A DNA stretch of 64,000 bases from Lithodes maja (taxonomy: Eukaryota; Arthropoda; Malacostraca; Decapoda; Lithodidae): positions 62,001 to 126,000 of the forward strand of contig JBAKBP010004451.1 in NCBI GenBank assembly GCA_037953745.1, given 5' to 3'. Shown piece by piece: positions 43,248 through 54,299 of the stretch; position 1 is the first letter of the stretch, and each line of letters starts with the position of its first letter. Under the pieces are notes generated by a model. The model searched no databases and was not told the origin of the DNA. It worked only from the letters and a program-made list of their open reading frames with translations. The position numbers and the translations under genes were made by a program.

Positions 43248-45096
43248 TGTTACGACCGGGCACTCGGGTACACTAGGGCTCTTACACAGGACTCAAGTAT
43301 GGCTCGCTGCCACAACGGAAACACACGATCCCAACCCCAGAGTACTGCCAGCCGAACAAAAAACGCCACTACCCTCCAGAGTTCTATCTGCTATAACGGG
43401 GTATACAAGAACTCGGTACTAGCGTTTCACACAACAGACTAATAACAAGACGGGAGTTATCTAGTCTGGTCAACAATCAAACAAAGAAGAAAGTACTACA
43501 ACACTAAAGAATAGTGTTGGCCGAAGCCGAAGTAATCCACCTTGAACTAAGAACTTAAGAAGTCCTCCACCCTCTACTTCGGATCGGCACTATTACGTTT
43601 ACGTTAAACAATAGTCCTCGAGCATCAAGCAAGGAAATCTTCTGATAAGTTAGATGCTTCTCGAATACTCGTAAGAAGTAAGTATCGGATTTTGAACAGC
43701 AATTTAATGAATAACTCACTGGTAATTAAAGGCTTTTAAATTGACATAAGGAAGAATTATAAGAATAAGCAATAGGATATGGCAAACATTAAGAAGAAGT
43801 ACTCCGACAATGCACTGGCAATAGCCTCTAAGATTGTGCTCGTGGGCCACTAATCTCTGAAGTAGCTAAGCGTGCCACACATGAAATCAATAGTGCTTAA
43901 ACAATAATATACATAAGGAGAAGCTTCAATACTATGCTGTATCTGCTGGTCGAGCAAAGTCTAGCTGGGATATCTAAGGTTAAGAGACAATGGCTGAGCA
44001 AGCGGCTCGTAGCCCAGCGAGGTCCTTAAGACTGTGCGGCCAAATTACGGTAATTGACGGGATGCTCTCTTGAGAGATCCAGATCACTAGTATCTGGTTC
44101 TCTCCTGGCGATCCTCTCAAAGTCAAGCAAATGAGATAGCACAGTGTTGGGTGGCACAGGCAAAAGCCCTCACTCGCAACACAGTGCTAAACTCCCACGG
44201 TACACAATCAAAAAGACCCCCTAGGCTTCCCACGTCTCCGTTGCAATTGTGCTGGTTCAACCAACCTAGCACTCATAGGAAATCACAACTCGAGGAACCC
44301 TATCCCAGTCTAGCATTACCTTAAACAGCAGAAAACAGGAACATGAATAATAGTACACAGGGAAATACATATACGAGTGCAACAAACATCAATCAATCCT
44401 ATTCTAGTTGACCCTTCCAAAAATAGGCTATCTAACAGGCACTTATCTCGTGAGAACTCAAGCGATAATACTTTGGCTGACTAAATCTGCACCAAAGGGG
44501 TCATTGAGGTTATAAACAGGGACGAGAAGAGAAGAAGGTAGGCTGTTCAGAGAGTAGAGAAAGTTCACATCAGTCGGAAGAATATGGATAGTTGCAAGGG
44601 ATATGAGAGGTCGCTTTCCCTGATGAGTTCTGAAGAATTGTGGCGAGGACCTCTCTTTTTATACTCGGCCCTGTAGCGAGCATATCGCCAACACTAAGGA
44701 CCGCCCACTGGCAATCATGACGTCATATACTCTCTCAATCTGGGATCGACAAAGAACTTCCCACGCGCTGAAAGGGAGGAAGGGAGGAAGGGAGGAGGGA
44801 GTTAGGCCTACACACCTCGTGGCGCGCTCACTGATCCCCCGCCACGTAATATCTCTCCTCTCATCATTACATACAAGTCCCACACACAATACTTATATCT
44901 AATGATATAAAATAGAACTCGTTGACTTAGAAGAAAACAAAATACATAATGATAATACTTATAGTACAACGGTTCACATAAACTGAGTTAGGAAACTCTA
45001 CACAGACTACAGCCAAGTTCCTGCCTGACGATCCTAGCGAGGGTGGGGCCTGACTGGGCGTTCTGTACAGCATGCTCATACTCGACATGCGTCACA
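43248..45096 (-). repeat. 3' LTR of element 2
   Basis: 1,849 bp, TG..CA. TATA box (minus) at 44656-44663. It differs from element 1 LTRs at shared sites with 49552-51400 (for example GACGTCATATACTC, CACAATCAAAAAGACCCCC). It also has private single-base indels relative to that partner. Confidence 0.9.
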
Positions 45097-46523
45097 CCTC
45101 CCCCCAAGATTTTACTTGCTCAACCCTGAGCTAAAATCTGATATACAGAACCCATCAAACCCCTCACACCCAGCGACCGCATGGCACTAAAACAACGCTG
45201 AGTTTATCACTAAAACACATCTTATAAAAAAAAAAAAATCACATTTCATAACTCCTCCCAACAATAGTAAAAGACACAATATCATGCTCCCAGAGCGAGC
45301 TTACAGCAGCTCAGCCGTTTGATAGTTCGTGGACTACTCAAACCTTATAGGCTATGACAAACTTATACAATTATCTTCATCAAAAAGAAAGAGTTTTTAT
45401 ATGATTTTTATATTTTAATATGTTTTTTTTCGGCTGCACTATAAGGGCAGCCTATTTCTTCTATACCAAACGCTCAACAATCCTGCTTTACGACCCAATA
45501 CGCTGGGCTACAACCGCGAGCCAACAAGCACCAAGAGCAAAATACTACTCAAACCAAAGCAGGAGGCTACCCGTGTGTCAATTTACCCAGGATCATATAC
45601 CCTGAACGACCACATGCAACCTCGTTGTCACAACCGGCAATATGGCTTATGTCAGGTTATATACCAATAACCTTAGTGACCACCTGGTCAGCCTCATATT
45701 CCGATTGTGAAACGGGTCCAAGATCTTGAGAGGGTAATGATCTGGGTAAACTACACCGACCGGACCATAGGCTGGAACATAGATCTCGAAATGCCCCAGC
45801 GCATCATTGTCCTTTTCACTTTCATTCATCAGGCTCTGACACGTTGCTGGTGCATTCTTAAGTCCGTCAGGCACAACATTGCACTGGTAGGTACTCCCGT
45901 CCACAACAAAACCACATACCTCTTTAGCACGCTCGGACAAAGTTACAAGCAACGACCACTCACGACATTCCTTATCCCTCAGATCCTTCGTCCACACGTA
46001 ATCCAGCTCTGCTTGCACCATAGGCTGTCGAGCAGGATTTATACGGCAGGGAATTTAAACTGAGCCTTGCACTATCTCCAGCCTGCATGTCGGATTCTAC
46101 CCCGTACCTCAGGCCTGGAGAAGCAACAAACATGCGAAAGTACTGCCATAGCCTAGTAAATAACTGCCTTGCACTGTCTCCACGAACAACATGCCTTGTG
46201 CCCTCCCACAACCCAGCCGAGACCGCAGCTTCTAACCTGTAGTCTCCCTCCTTCTCCACCTTCGTCCCTAGAACAGCCAGGTCATGAGAGGGACAATCCG
46301 TACCACCTGTGCAGTCACTCCCCCAGTTCATTATAGCTAAGGCTCCCCGCCGATACCGTACATGCGCACCCCCACATTCCTTGTGACGACATCTGCCTGC
46401 GCAGCATCACCGCTTTTAGCGACATGGCCAGATACAGTCGGTCTGTGGCAGGGCTGTTGCACTAGACTAGAGCAGCATTGGGAGGCTATGTGACGACCGG
46501 GCACTGCGATACCACAGCCGACC
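45097..46523 (-). pseudogene. Scrambled pol remnants of element 2
   Basis: The first 500 bp match the non-coding 3' region of element 1. On the minus strand 46021-45647 joins LSERAKEVCGFVVDGSTYQC and GLKNAPATCQSLMNE (RT) directly to HFEIYVPAYGPVGVVYPDHY (RNase H), skipping the YLDD segment. The stretch 46021-46523 is otherwise unmatched. RVTERENT-type continuity is absent, so this is decayed. Confidence 0.8.
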
Positions 46524-49367
46524 CTACCAATCTGCCCAATGTCCTCCTTTTGACCACCTCCCTTGGCAGCCATGGGTCGACCCTGACCTGGCAACCATGC
46601 CAAAGCCTCGTCGCCCACCTTGAACCACCGAAACAACGAGGCCTAACGGTCTTTTAACATTCACGTGACCTGCCCGTGGAACATCTTGCACCGCCCGAGT
46701 TGTGAGACTCAGGGGCTCGGCACGACCAGTGGGGTATGAACCGAGCTGGTGCTGGAGTGCTGCACACTGCTGCTCAGGCAGGTGCTCTAGCGCTTCCACA
46801 GCCACCAGACTCGTGTCCCCCGCCCACTGTTCCGCCGAGACATGACAATCCCTTCTCTCCTCCACCTGTGCCCTACTACCCCCCTCTCCTTCTCCACCTT
46901 GGCCGCGGCAGACCAACGCAGGGACAGTAGGCTGCTCAGGTGGTTGCCTCACAAACTCCTCCAACAGGTTCACATGACATGCTTCCCCGTCCTCGTGTTT
47001 CATCTCGACAGCACCATTACCACACTTCTGAACTTCCGGATCCTCCAACTGCAGTTTACAAATATCTGAGGGAACCAACCTGTCTAGATGCTTCCGAAGC
47101 AACCCAAGTCCTCCCCCAATATCAAACTGAGCAACCCTTTTTTCTCTCCGTGTGCAACGTTGCTGCCTCGGAGTCTCTTCCTGCCCTACCTCCTCACTAG
47201 CTGTGACAGGTCCTGGGGCCTCTCCAGACTCTAACATAGGTGCCAATACTAAATCACCCAGGAGAGCCGCCGAGTCAAAACTCTTAAAACCAACTCCAGC
47301 TTTAGCCTCCTCCTGTTGATCGTTCCTCTGCTGGTCTGAAGACGGAGGACTAGGCTGTGACACTTTATCTGCCCGAGCTCGGGTGACAACACACGCCATG
47401 GGTTGTGTCTGGCACCGCTCGACCCACTCTTGCTCTTCCCTACTCACGTCGGCCGTCCTCTCGGCAACGACTAAGGGTAGAACCTCAGAAGCGGGCATTG
47501 CAAAGTCGTTGCCGAGAAGAAGGTCGACGCCCTCCACTGGCAGTTTCTCCACAATCCCAACATCCAATTCACGTGCCACACCATCCACCTCCAACTCCAA
47601 CCGCACCAGCGGGTATGACCGAGTTGCATTAATACCCTGCACCACTACCACCCGAGCCGCATTTATAGGGTAGCCAGTCAAATTGTTCATCAGAGTCTGG
47701 GAAGCACCTGTATCACGCAAGACCTCTACTCCATGCTTGCGCCCCGCCCACATCACGCAACCCCGTCCTCTATGGTCGCAAAAAACATCCTGAGCAGGGT
47801 TCGAGCCTCTCAGGTGTTTCTGCATTGGCTGTGCCTCAGCCTCTGACGAACTGCCCCGGGCAAACTCAGAAGACTTCGGAGACACACCAATGTTGCAGGC
47901 CAAAGACACAGCTGCTGTAGGTGGTTTGCTAGGACAGACTCTTGCAAAGTGTCCCTTTTCATGACAATGATAACACTCCAACTCCCCTCTGGGCTTCCCT
48001 TGGTACTGGGAAGGGCCCGGCCCCTTCTTAAATGGGACGGTGTTAGTCTTGTGGTCAGTCTTGGTATCATAACTCTTGTACTTGTTTGCATAAGGTATAT
48101 CACTAACTCGGGGGGGTGGGGCGTCACGCCCCTTGTTACCTGCCTCACTACGCTGGGCATACCCGCACCCACGAATTAGTGATAGCCGGAGGTCAGCCAT
48201 CTCAGCTGCCTCCTGTAGAGTTTTAGGGTTCTTTTCTTTAATAGTTAAAGTCATATCTGCACCAGTACACTTATAAAACTGCTCGAGCAGAAACAGCTCA
48301 GTCAACTGTTCGGCCGTCTCAGCTTTCTCAGAACGTGTCCAGTTAGCAAGTGCATCTTTTAAGTCCCGGGCATGTTCAAGAAAGGTCGCCTCCCTAGTCT
48401 TTGTAACACCCCGAAACTTCAATCGATATGTTTCTGGTTGCAACTCGTATGCCCGTAGGACAGCTCTCTTCAATACTGGGTAGTCAATGCAAGACTCTAA
48501 AGGCAGTGCATCATAAGCCTTCAGACCCTTACCCGTAAGTCTTGAGGAGACCAGAGCTGCCCACTTCTCTTCAGGCCAATTATGCTCCCTACACTTCTTC
48601 TCAAAACGATTAAAAAATTCTGTGACTTCAGTTTCACTAAATGCCGGCACCAACTTGACTAAGTGGGACAAGGACTGTTCTCTTACTTGGCCCTCACGGC
48701 CCATCCGAATCCCTGTCGACTCTGCACGAGTCTTATCTAAATCTATTTGAGCACAATATTTCTCTGAGTCGTACCTAAGCTCAGCCTCGTGCCTCCTAAC
48801 CTCAATCTCATGCCTCCTAGTCTCATTCTCCTGCTTCCTAGACTCAGCCTCAATTTTAGCAAGCTCAAGTCTAAATATCATATCTGGAGACAGGCAGGAA
48901 GAGGGAGCTGCCACTACTGAAGGAGGGGGGGCAAAAACTGGGGAACCACCATGTGCACCGCCCGAGGGCACTCCAATCTTCCAATTCTCATCCCTCTGTG
49001 GGAGGGTGCTAACCTCCGGTACTTGAGTGGACGGCACTGTGGGAGTCGAGTGAGAGGGGATCTGGGGAGGAACCCCCCCAAACGCCCTCTCCTCCGAAAC
49101 CCCATGTCGCCCACGCAACACCCAGGAAATCAGCTCCCCCTTGGACATCCCTCCTACATTGGATAGACCCAAAACCTTGGCTATCAGGTGCAAGCCATAA
49201 ACATTCACCCCAGTCAGCCTCTCCTCCGTCACATGGTACTGCTTACTCACAAAAAGTCTAGCATCCTCCTCACTAGTTACTAACGGCACCTCTTCAACTG
49301 GCATCTCTCGCTCCTCGTCAATACTAGGGCACGACATACTGAAGTTCACAAAAAATTCTCGAGACAA
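46524..49367 (-). CDS. Gag-protease polyprotein of element 2 with in-frame integrase deletion
   Basis: 947 codons from MSREFFVNFSMSCPSIDEER. It has the same N-terminal block, coiled coil, SCAN-like capsid region, knuckle CYHCHEKGHFARVC and protease DTGASQTL..LLLGNDF as element 1. After ..GNGAVEMKHEDGEA it jumps to CHVNLLEEFVRQPPE, skipping the region equivalent to residues about 661-1040 of element 1, i.e. the whole integrase. The tail loses homology after GLTTRAVQDV. A FKVGDEALAWLPGQGRPM segment in another frame (46556-46620) recalls an integrase C-terminal fold from a different element. Confidence 0.88.
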   Translation of the reverse strand: MSREFFVNFSMSCPSIDEEREMPVEEVPLVTSEEDARLFVSKQYHVTEERLTGVNVYGLHLIAKVLGLSNVGGMSKGELISWVLRGRHGVSEERAFGGVPPQIPSHSTPTVPSTQVPEVSTLPQRDENWKIGVPSGGAHGGSPVFAPPPSVVAAPSSCLSPDMIFRLELAKIEAESRKQENETRRHEIEVRRHEAELRYDSEKYCAQIDLDKTRAESTGIRMGREGQVREQSLSHLVKLVPAFSETEVTEFFNRFEKKCREHNWPEEKWAALVSSRLTGKGLKAYDALPLESCIDYPVLKRAVLRAYELQPETYRLKFRGVTKTREATFLEHARDLKDALANWTRSEKAETAEQLTELFLLEQFYKCTGADMTLTIKEKNPKTLQEAAEMADLRLSLIRGCGYAQRSEAGNKGRDAPPPRVSDIPYANKYKSYDTKTDHKTNTVPFKKGPGPSQYQGKPRGELECYHCHEKGHFARVCPSKPPTAAVSLACNIGVSPKSSEFARGSSSEAEAQPMQKHLRGSNPAQDVFCDHRGRGCVMWAGRKHGVEVLRDTGASQTLMNNLTGYPINAARVVVVQGINATRSYPLVRLELEVDGVARELDVGIVEKLPVEGVDLLLGNDFAMPASEVLPLVVAERTADVSREEQEWVERCQTQPMACVVTRARADKVSQPSPPSSDQQRNDQQEEAKAGVGFKSFDSAALLGDLVLAPMLESGEAPGPVTASEEVGQEETPRQQRCTRREKRVAQFDIGGGLGLLRKHLDRLVPSDICKLQLEDPEVQKCGNGAVEMKHEDGEACHVNLLEEFVRQPPEQPTVPALVCRGQGGEGEGGSRAQVEERRDCHVSAEQWAGDTSLVAVEALEHLPEQQCAALQHQLGSYPTGRAEPLSLTTRAVQDVPRAGHVNVKRPLGLVVSVVQGGRRGFGMVARSGSTHGCQGRWSKGGHWADW

Positions 49368-49551
49368 AAGTGTTAAACTCCCTTATGTAAGCACTAATTA
49401 CTAAATTAACTGGAGTCTCTTAAATGCTCTCCTAATTGCCTTACAAAAAAAAAATATTCTTCAATATGTACGCTAAAGTACGAACAAACAAATGTTGTAC
49501 AACTCTGCAAAAAATTATACTGTTCACAAAATCCTAAGCAAGGTCGCCATT

Positions 49552-51400
49552 TGTTACGACCGGGCACTCGGGTACACTAGGGCTCTTACACAGGACTCGA
49601 GTATGGCTCGCTGCCACAACGGAAACACACGATCCCAACCCCAGAGTACTGCCAGCCGAACAAAAAACGCCACTACCCTCCAGAGTTCTATCTGCTATAA
49701 CGGGGTATACAAGAACTCGGTACTAGCGTTTCACACAACAGACTAATAACAAGACGGGAGTTATCTAGTCTGGTCAACAATCAAACAAAGAAGAAAGTAC
49801 TACAACACTAAAGAATAGTGTTGGCCGAAGCCGAAGTAATCCACCCTTGAACTAAGAACTTAAGAAGTCCTCCACCCTCTACTTCGGATCGGCACTATTA
49901 CGTTACGTTAAACAATAGTCCTCGAGCATCAAGCAAGGAATCTTCTGATAAGTTAGATGCTTCTCGAATACTCGTAAGAAGTAAGTATCGGATTTTGAAC
50001 AGCAATTTAATGAATAACTCACTGGTAATTAAAGGCTTTAAATTGACATAAGAAGAATTATAAGAATAAGCAATAGGATATGGCAAACATTAAGAAGAAG
50101 TACTCCGACAATGCACTGGCAATAGCCTACTAAGATTGTGCTCGTGGGCCACTAATCTCTGAAGTAGCTAAGCGTGCCACACATGAAATCAATAGTGCTT
50201 AAACAATAATATACATAAGGAGAAGCTTCAATACTATGCTGTATCTGCTGGTCGAGCAAAGTCTAGCTGGGATATCTAAGGTTAAGAGACAATGGCTGAG
50301 CAAGCGGCTCGTAGCCCAGCGAGGTCCTTAAGACTGTGCGGCCAAATTACGGTAATTGACGGGATGCTCTCTTGAGAGATCCAGATCACTAGTATCTGGT
50401 TCTCTCCTGGCGATCCTCTCAAAGTCAAGCAAATGAGATAGCACAGTGTTGGGTGGCACAGGCAAAAGCCCTCACTCGCAACACAGTGCTAAACTCCCAC
50501 GGTACACAATCAAAAAGACCCCCTAGGCTTCCCACGTCTCCGTTGCAATTGTGCTGGTTCAACCAACCTAGCACTCATAGGAAATCACAACTCGAGGAAC
50601 CCTATCCCAGTCTAGCATTACCTAAACCAGCAGAAAACAGGAACATGAATAATAGTACACAGGGAAATACATATACGAGTGCAACAAACATCAATCAATC
50701 CTATTCTAGTTGACCCTTCCAAAAATAGGCTATCTAACAGGCACTTATCTCGTGAGAACTCAAGCGATAATACTTTGGCTGACTAAATCTGCACCAAAGG
50801 GGTCATTGAGGTTATAAACAGGGACGAGAAGAGAAGAAGGTAGGCTGTTCAGAGAGTAGAGAAAGTTCACATCAGTCGGAAGAATATGGATAGTTGCAAG
50901 GGATATGAGAGGTCGCTTTGCCTGATGAGTTCTGAAGAATTGTGGCGAGGACCTCTCTTTTTATACTCGGCCCTGTAGCGAGCATATCGCCAACACTAAG
51001 GACCGCCCACTGGCAATCATGACGTCATATACTCTCTCAATCTGGGATCGACAAAGAACTTCCCACGCGCTGAAAGGGAGGAAGGGAGGAAGGGAGGAGG
51101 GAGTTAGGCCTACACACCTCGTGGCGCGCTCACTGATCCCCCGCCACGTAATATCTCTCCTCTCATCATTACATACAAGTCCCACACACAATACTTATAT
51201 CTAATGATATAAAATAGAACTCGTTGACTTAGAAGAAAACAAAATACATAATGATAATACTTATAGTACAACGGTTCACATAAACTGAGTTAGGAAACTC
51301 TACACAGACTACAGCCAAAGTTCCTGCCCTGACGATCCTAGCGAGGGTGGGGCCTGACTGGGCGTTCTGTACAGCATGCTCATACTCGACATGCGTCACA
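49552..51400 (-). repeat. 5' LTR of element 2
   Basis: 1,849 bp. TATA box (minus) at 50958-50965. The PBS (TGGCGACCTTGCTTAGG on the minus strand) lies two bases inside. Near-identical to 43248-45096. Confidence 0.92.
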
Positions 51401-51404
51401 CAAT

Positions 51405-51612
51405 ACTTATAACTAATGATATAAAATAGAACTCGTTGACTCAGATGAAAACAAAATACATATTTATAATACTTATAGTACAACGGTTCACATAAACTGA
51501 GTTAGGAAACTCTACACAGACTACAGCCAAAGTTCCTGCCCTGACGATCCTAGCGAGAGTGGGGCCTGACTGGGCGTTCTGTACAGCATGCTCATATTCG
51601 ACATGCGTCACA
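51405..51612 (-). repeat. 5' LTR of element 1, outer (U3) part
   Basis: ACTTATAACTAATGATATAA to GACATGCGTCACA. It matches the U3 end of 33919-35763 (for example CTCGTTGACTCAGATGAAAA) rather than the LTRs of element 2, and completes the interrupted LTR. Confidence 0.9.
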
Positions 51613-51647
51613 TAATATCCTGAATATAATGAAGAAACGCGGGTAAG

Positions 51648-51850
51648 AGTTGTGTTATCAGGCGTACCACTACCGACATACAGCATAACTCCTCTCTAAA
51701 ACATTAACCTAACCAAACAACCTAACCTAACCTTACCTAGTATTCATGTAGTAATGAGAATACTAGGTTAGGTTAGGTTTTTTAGTTAGGTTAAGTATTT
51801 ATAGATGATTTATATTGTATGTCGGTAGTGGTACACAACTAACACAACTC
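51648..51850. repeat. Foldback hairpin with TTAGG-like core
   Basis: The left arm GTGTTATCAGGCGTACCACT with ACCGACATACAGCATAA is mirrored by TGTATGTCGGTAGTGGTAC. The core has AACCTAACCTAACC facing GGTTAGGTTAGGTT. The left arm also appears beside the N gap at 5010-5062. Confidence 0.7.
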
Positions 51851-51964
51851 TCACCGAAACGCGTCATCGTATCCTGAAGGGTTCAACTAGGAGAGGAGAA
51901 GTTTGCTTGATGTTAACGAATAGCCACTGTGAAAGACCCAAAGAATTTAGCCACATCTTGGGTG

Positions 51965-52050
51965 ATGTATGTATGTATTTATGTATATACTCAGGTCTCA
52001 GACACATCCCCATTGGTGGGGGTGGCCAACTCGAGACAGAGCCCGAACAG
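51965..52050 (-). mobile_element. SINE 3' fragment
   Basis: The reverse complement matches 13225-13310: GGGCTCTGTCTCGAGTTGG, CACCAATGGGGATGTGTCTG and an (ACAT)n tail. Confidence 0.5.
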
Positions 52051-52403
52051 AAACAACATTTAAAGTTCCAATTGGGTCCGGGACCACTTTCGCGCTCCCT
52101 CGCCCCTTTCTCTGTCTCGCCGAGTAAAATTTTACAACTGTGGTGATACTTACATTAAATTTCACACATGGCATGGCAAATATATTATGTGAATATATAA
52201 TGATATATTTATACATATACCATAGGATAGTGGATACCGTACGCCCAACGATTTGAATAGGCCTACTATAAAAAATGAAACGTACCGGTACGTCACCTAC
52301 AGGAGTACTTTCCTTCTATGTTATTGTATGCATGAAAATGGATACAGCCCATGGTGGACTTGTGAACACAATTTACTATGAAACCGTGGGTCAATATTTA
52401 CGA

Positions 52404-52862
52404 GACGCAACAATATGGTGACCGGTCAACTCAACAATATAGGTAACACATTTCTAATATCAGTTTTGGGTTCCTATCATCCATAGATAAGTATCATCAT
52501 ATGCTTCATTTCTATATACTTTTTATCCCCGGAAAAAAAAAAAAAAAAATCTTTGAATTTTTAATTTTTTTCTTGGGTTTTTTTTTGTTTTGGGGGGGGG
52601 GGGGGGGTCATTAACCTAACCAAACAAAACTAACTTACCTAATAGCCCCCAAATACATTTAGGTTAGGTTAGGTTAGGTTTTATTATTAGGTTAATGAGA
52701 ACAAAAAAATCCCAAGAAAAAAATTAAAATCCCAAGATTTGTTTTGTTTTTCCCCCGGGGATAAAAGGTATATAGGCCTAGTAATGAAGCATATGATGAT
52801 AGGAACCGAAAACTACCATTATAAATGTGTTACCTATATTGTTGCGTCTCGTAATTATTTAC
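52404..52862. repeat. Large foldback hairpin with (TTAGG)n core
   Basis: The left arm ACGAGACGCAACAATA.., GGTAACACATTT, CATCATATGCTTCATT and CTTTTTATCCCCGG is mirrored by CCCCGGGGATAAAAGG, AATGAAGCATATGATG, AAATGTGTTACC and TATTGTTGCGTCTCGT. The core contains TTAGGTTAGGTTAGGTT. The arms have unequal homopolymers (A, T and G runs). Confidence 0.8.
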
Positions 52863-52870
52863 CAAACCAT

Positions 52871-54254
52871 GTGCTGATCAGATACATTAATTACTGCATA
52901 ACATACTAGGCTACACTTGCTGATCAGACACATTAATTACTGCATAACATACTAGGCTACACTTGCTGATCAGATACATTAATTACTGCATAACATACTA
53001 GGCTACACTTGCTGATCAGATACATTAATTACTGCATAACATACTAGGCTACACTTGCTGATCAGATACATTAATTACTGCATAACATACTAGGCTACAC
53101 TTGCTGATCAGACACATTAATTACTGCATAACATACTAGGCTACACTTGCTGATCAGACACATTAATTACTGCATAACATACTAGGCTACACTTGCTGAT
53201 CAGACACATTAATTACTGCATAACATACTAGGCTACACTTGCTGATCAGACACATTAATTACTGCATAACATACTAGGCTACACTTGCTGATCAGACACA
53301 TTAATTACTGCATAACATACTAGGCTACACTTGCTGATCAGACACATTAATTACTGCATAACATACTAGGCTACACTTGCTGATCAGACACATTAATTAC
53401 TGCATAACATACTAGGCTACACTTGCTGATCAGACACATTAATTACTGCATAACATACTAGGCTACACTTGTTGATCAGACACATTAATTACTGCATAAC
53501 ATACTAGGCTACACTTGCTGATCAGACACATTAATTACTGCATAACATACTAGGCTACACTTGTTGATCAGACACATTAATTACTGCATAACATACTAGG
53601 CTACACTTGCTGATCAGACACATTAATTACTGCATAACATACTAGGCTACACTTGCTGATCAGACACATTAATTACTGCATAACATACTAGGCTACACTT
53701 GCTGATCAGACACATTAATTACTGCATAACATATTAGGCTACACTTGTTGATCAGACACATTAATTACTGCATAACATACTAGGCTACACTTGCTGATCA
53801 GACACATTAATTACTGCATAACATACTAGGCTACACTTGCTGATCAGACACATTAATTACTGCATAACATACTAGGCTACACTTGCTGATCAGACACATT
53901 AATTACTGCATAACATACTAGGCTACACTTGTTGATCAGACACATTAATTACTGCATAACATACTAGGCTACACTTGCTGATCAGACACATTAATTACTG
54001 CATAACATACTAGGCTACACTTGCTGATCAGACACATTAATTACTGCATAACACACTAGGCTACACTTGCTGATCAGACACATTAATTACTGCATAACAT
54101 ACTAGGCTACACTTGTTGATCAGACACATTAATTACTGCATAACATACTAGGCTACACTTGCTGATCAGACACATTAATTACTGCATAACATACTAGGCT
54201 ACACTTGTTGATCAGACACATTAATTACTGCATAACATACTAGGCTACACTTGC
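52871..54254. repeat. 46-bp satellite array
   Basis: About 30 units of TGCTGATCAGACACATTAAT then TACTGCATAACATACTAGGC then TACACT. Almost no divergence; variant sites are CAGAC/CAGAT and TTGC/TTGT. Confidence 0.97.
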
Positions 54255-54299
54255 GGGGGAAAAAAAAAAAAAAAAAAAACGTACACTTACAATGGGGGA

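Larger units (their letters stand above)
43248..51400 (-). mobile_element. Nested Gmr1-like element 2, integrase-deleted
   Basis: An 8,153-bp element inserted into the 5' LTR of element 1. The CAAT duplication is at 43244-43247 and 51401-51404. 3' LTR 43248-45096, polypurine tract 45097-45108, PBS + 49532-49549, 5' LTR 49552-51400. Gag and protease are intact in frame. The integrase and most of the RT are lost, and only scrambled RT/RNase H pieces remain at 45647-46021. It is non-autonomous, so mobilisation would have needed proteins from a relative. Confidence 0.9.
33919..51612 (-). mobile_element. Gmr1-like Ty3/gypsy LTR retrotransposon, element 1 (hosts a nested element)
   Basis: The minus-strand element runs from its 5' LTR (41619-43247 plus 51405-51612, split by element 2) through a PBS, gag-pol and a polypurine tract to its 3' LTR (33919-35763). 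Removing the nested 8.16 kb leaves about 9.5 kb. The target duplication TAAT is seen at 33915-33918 and 51613-51616. LTR ends are TGTTACGACC..GCGTCACA. The PBS on the minus strand starts TGGCGACCTTGCTTAGG two bases after the LTR; the primer tRNA is not identified. Pol order is PR-INT-RT-RNase H. No env-like frame follows RNase H (about 500 bp non-coding). Confidence 0.92.

Noticed and set aside
52871..54254. CRISPR-like array
   Set aside because: Units are directly adjacent with no unique spacers, in a eukaryotic context, so it is a satellite.
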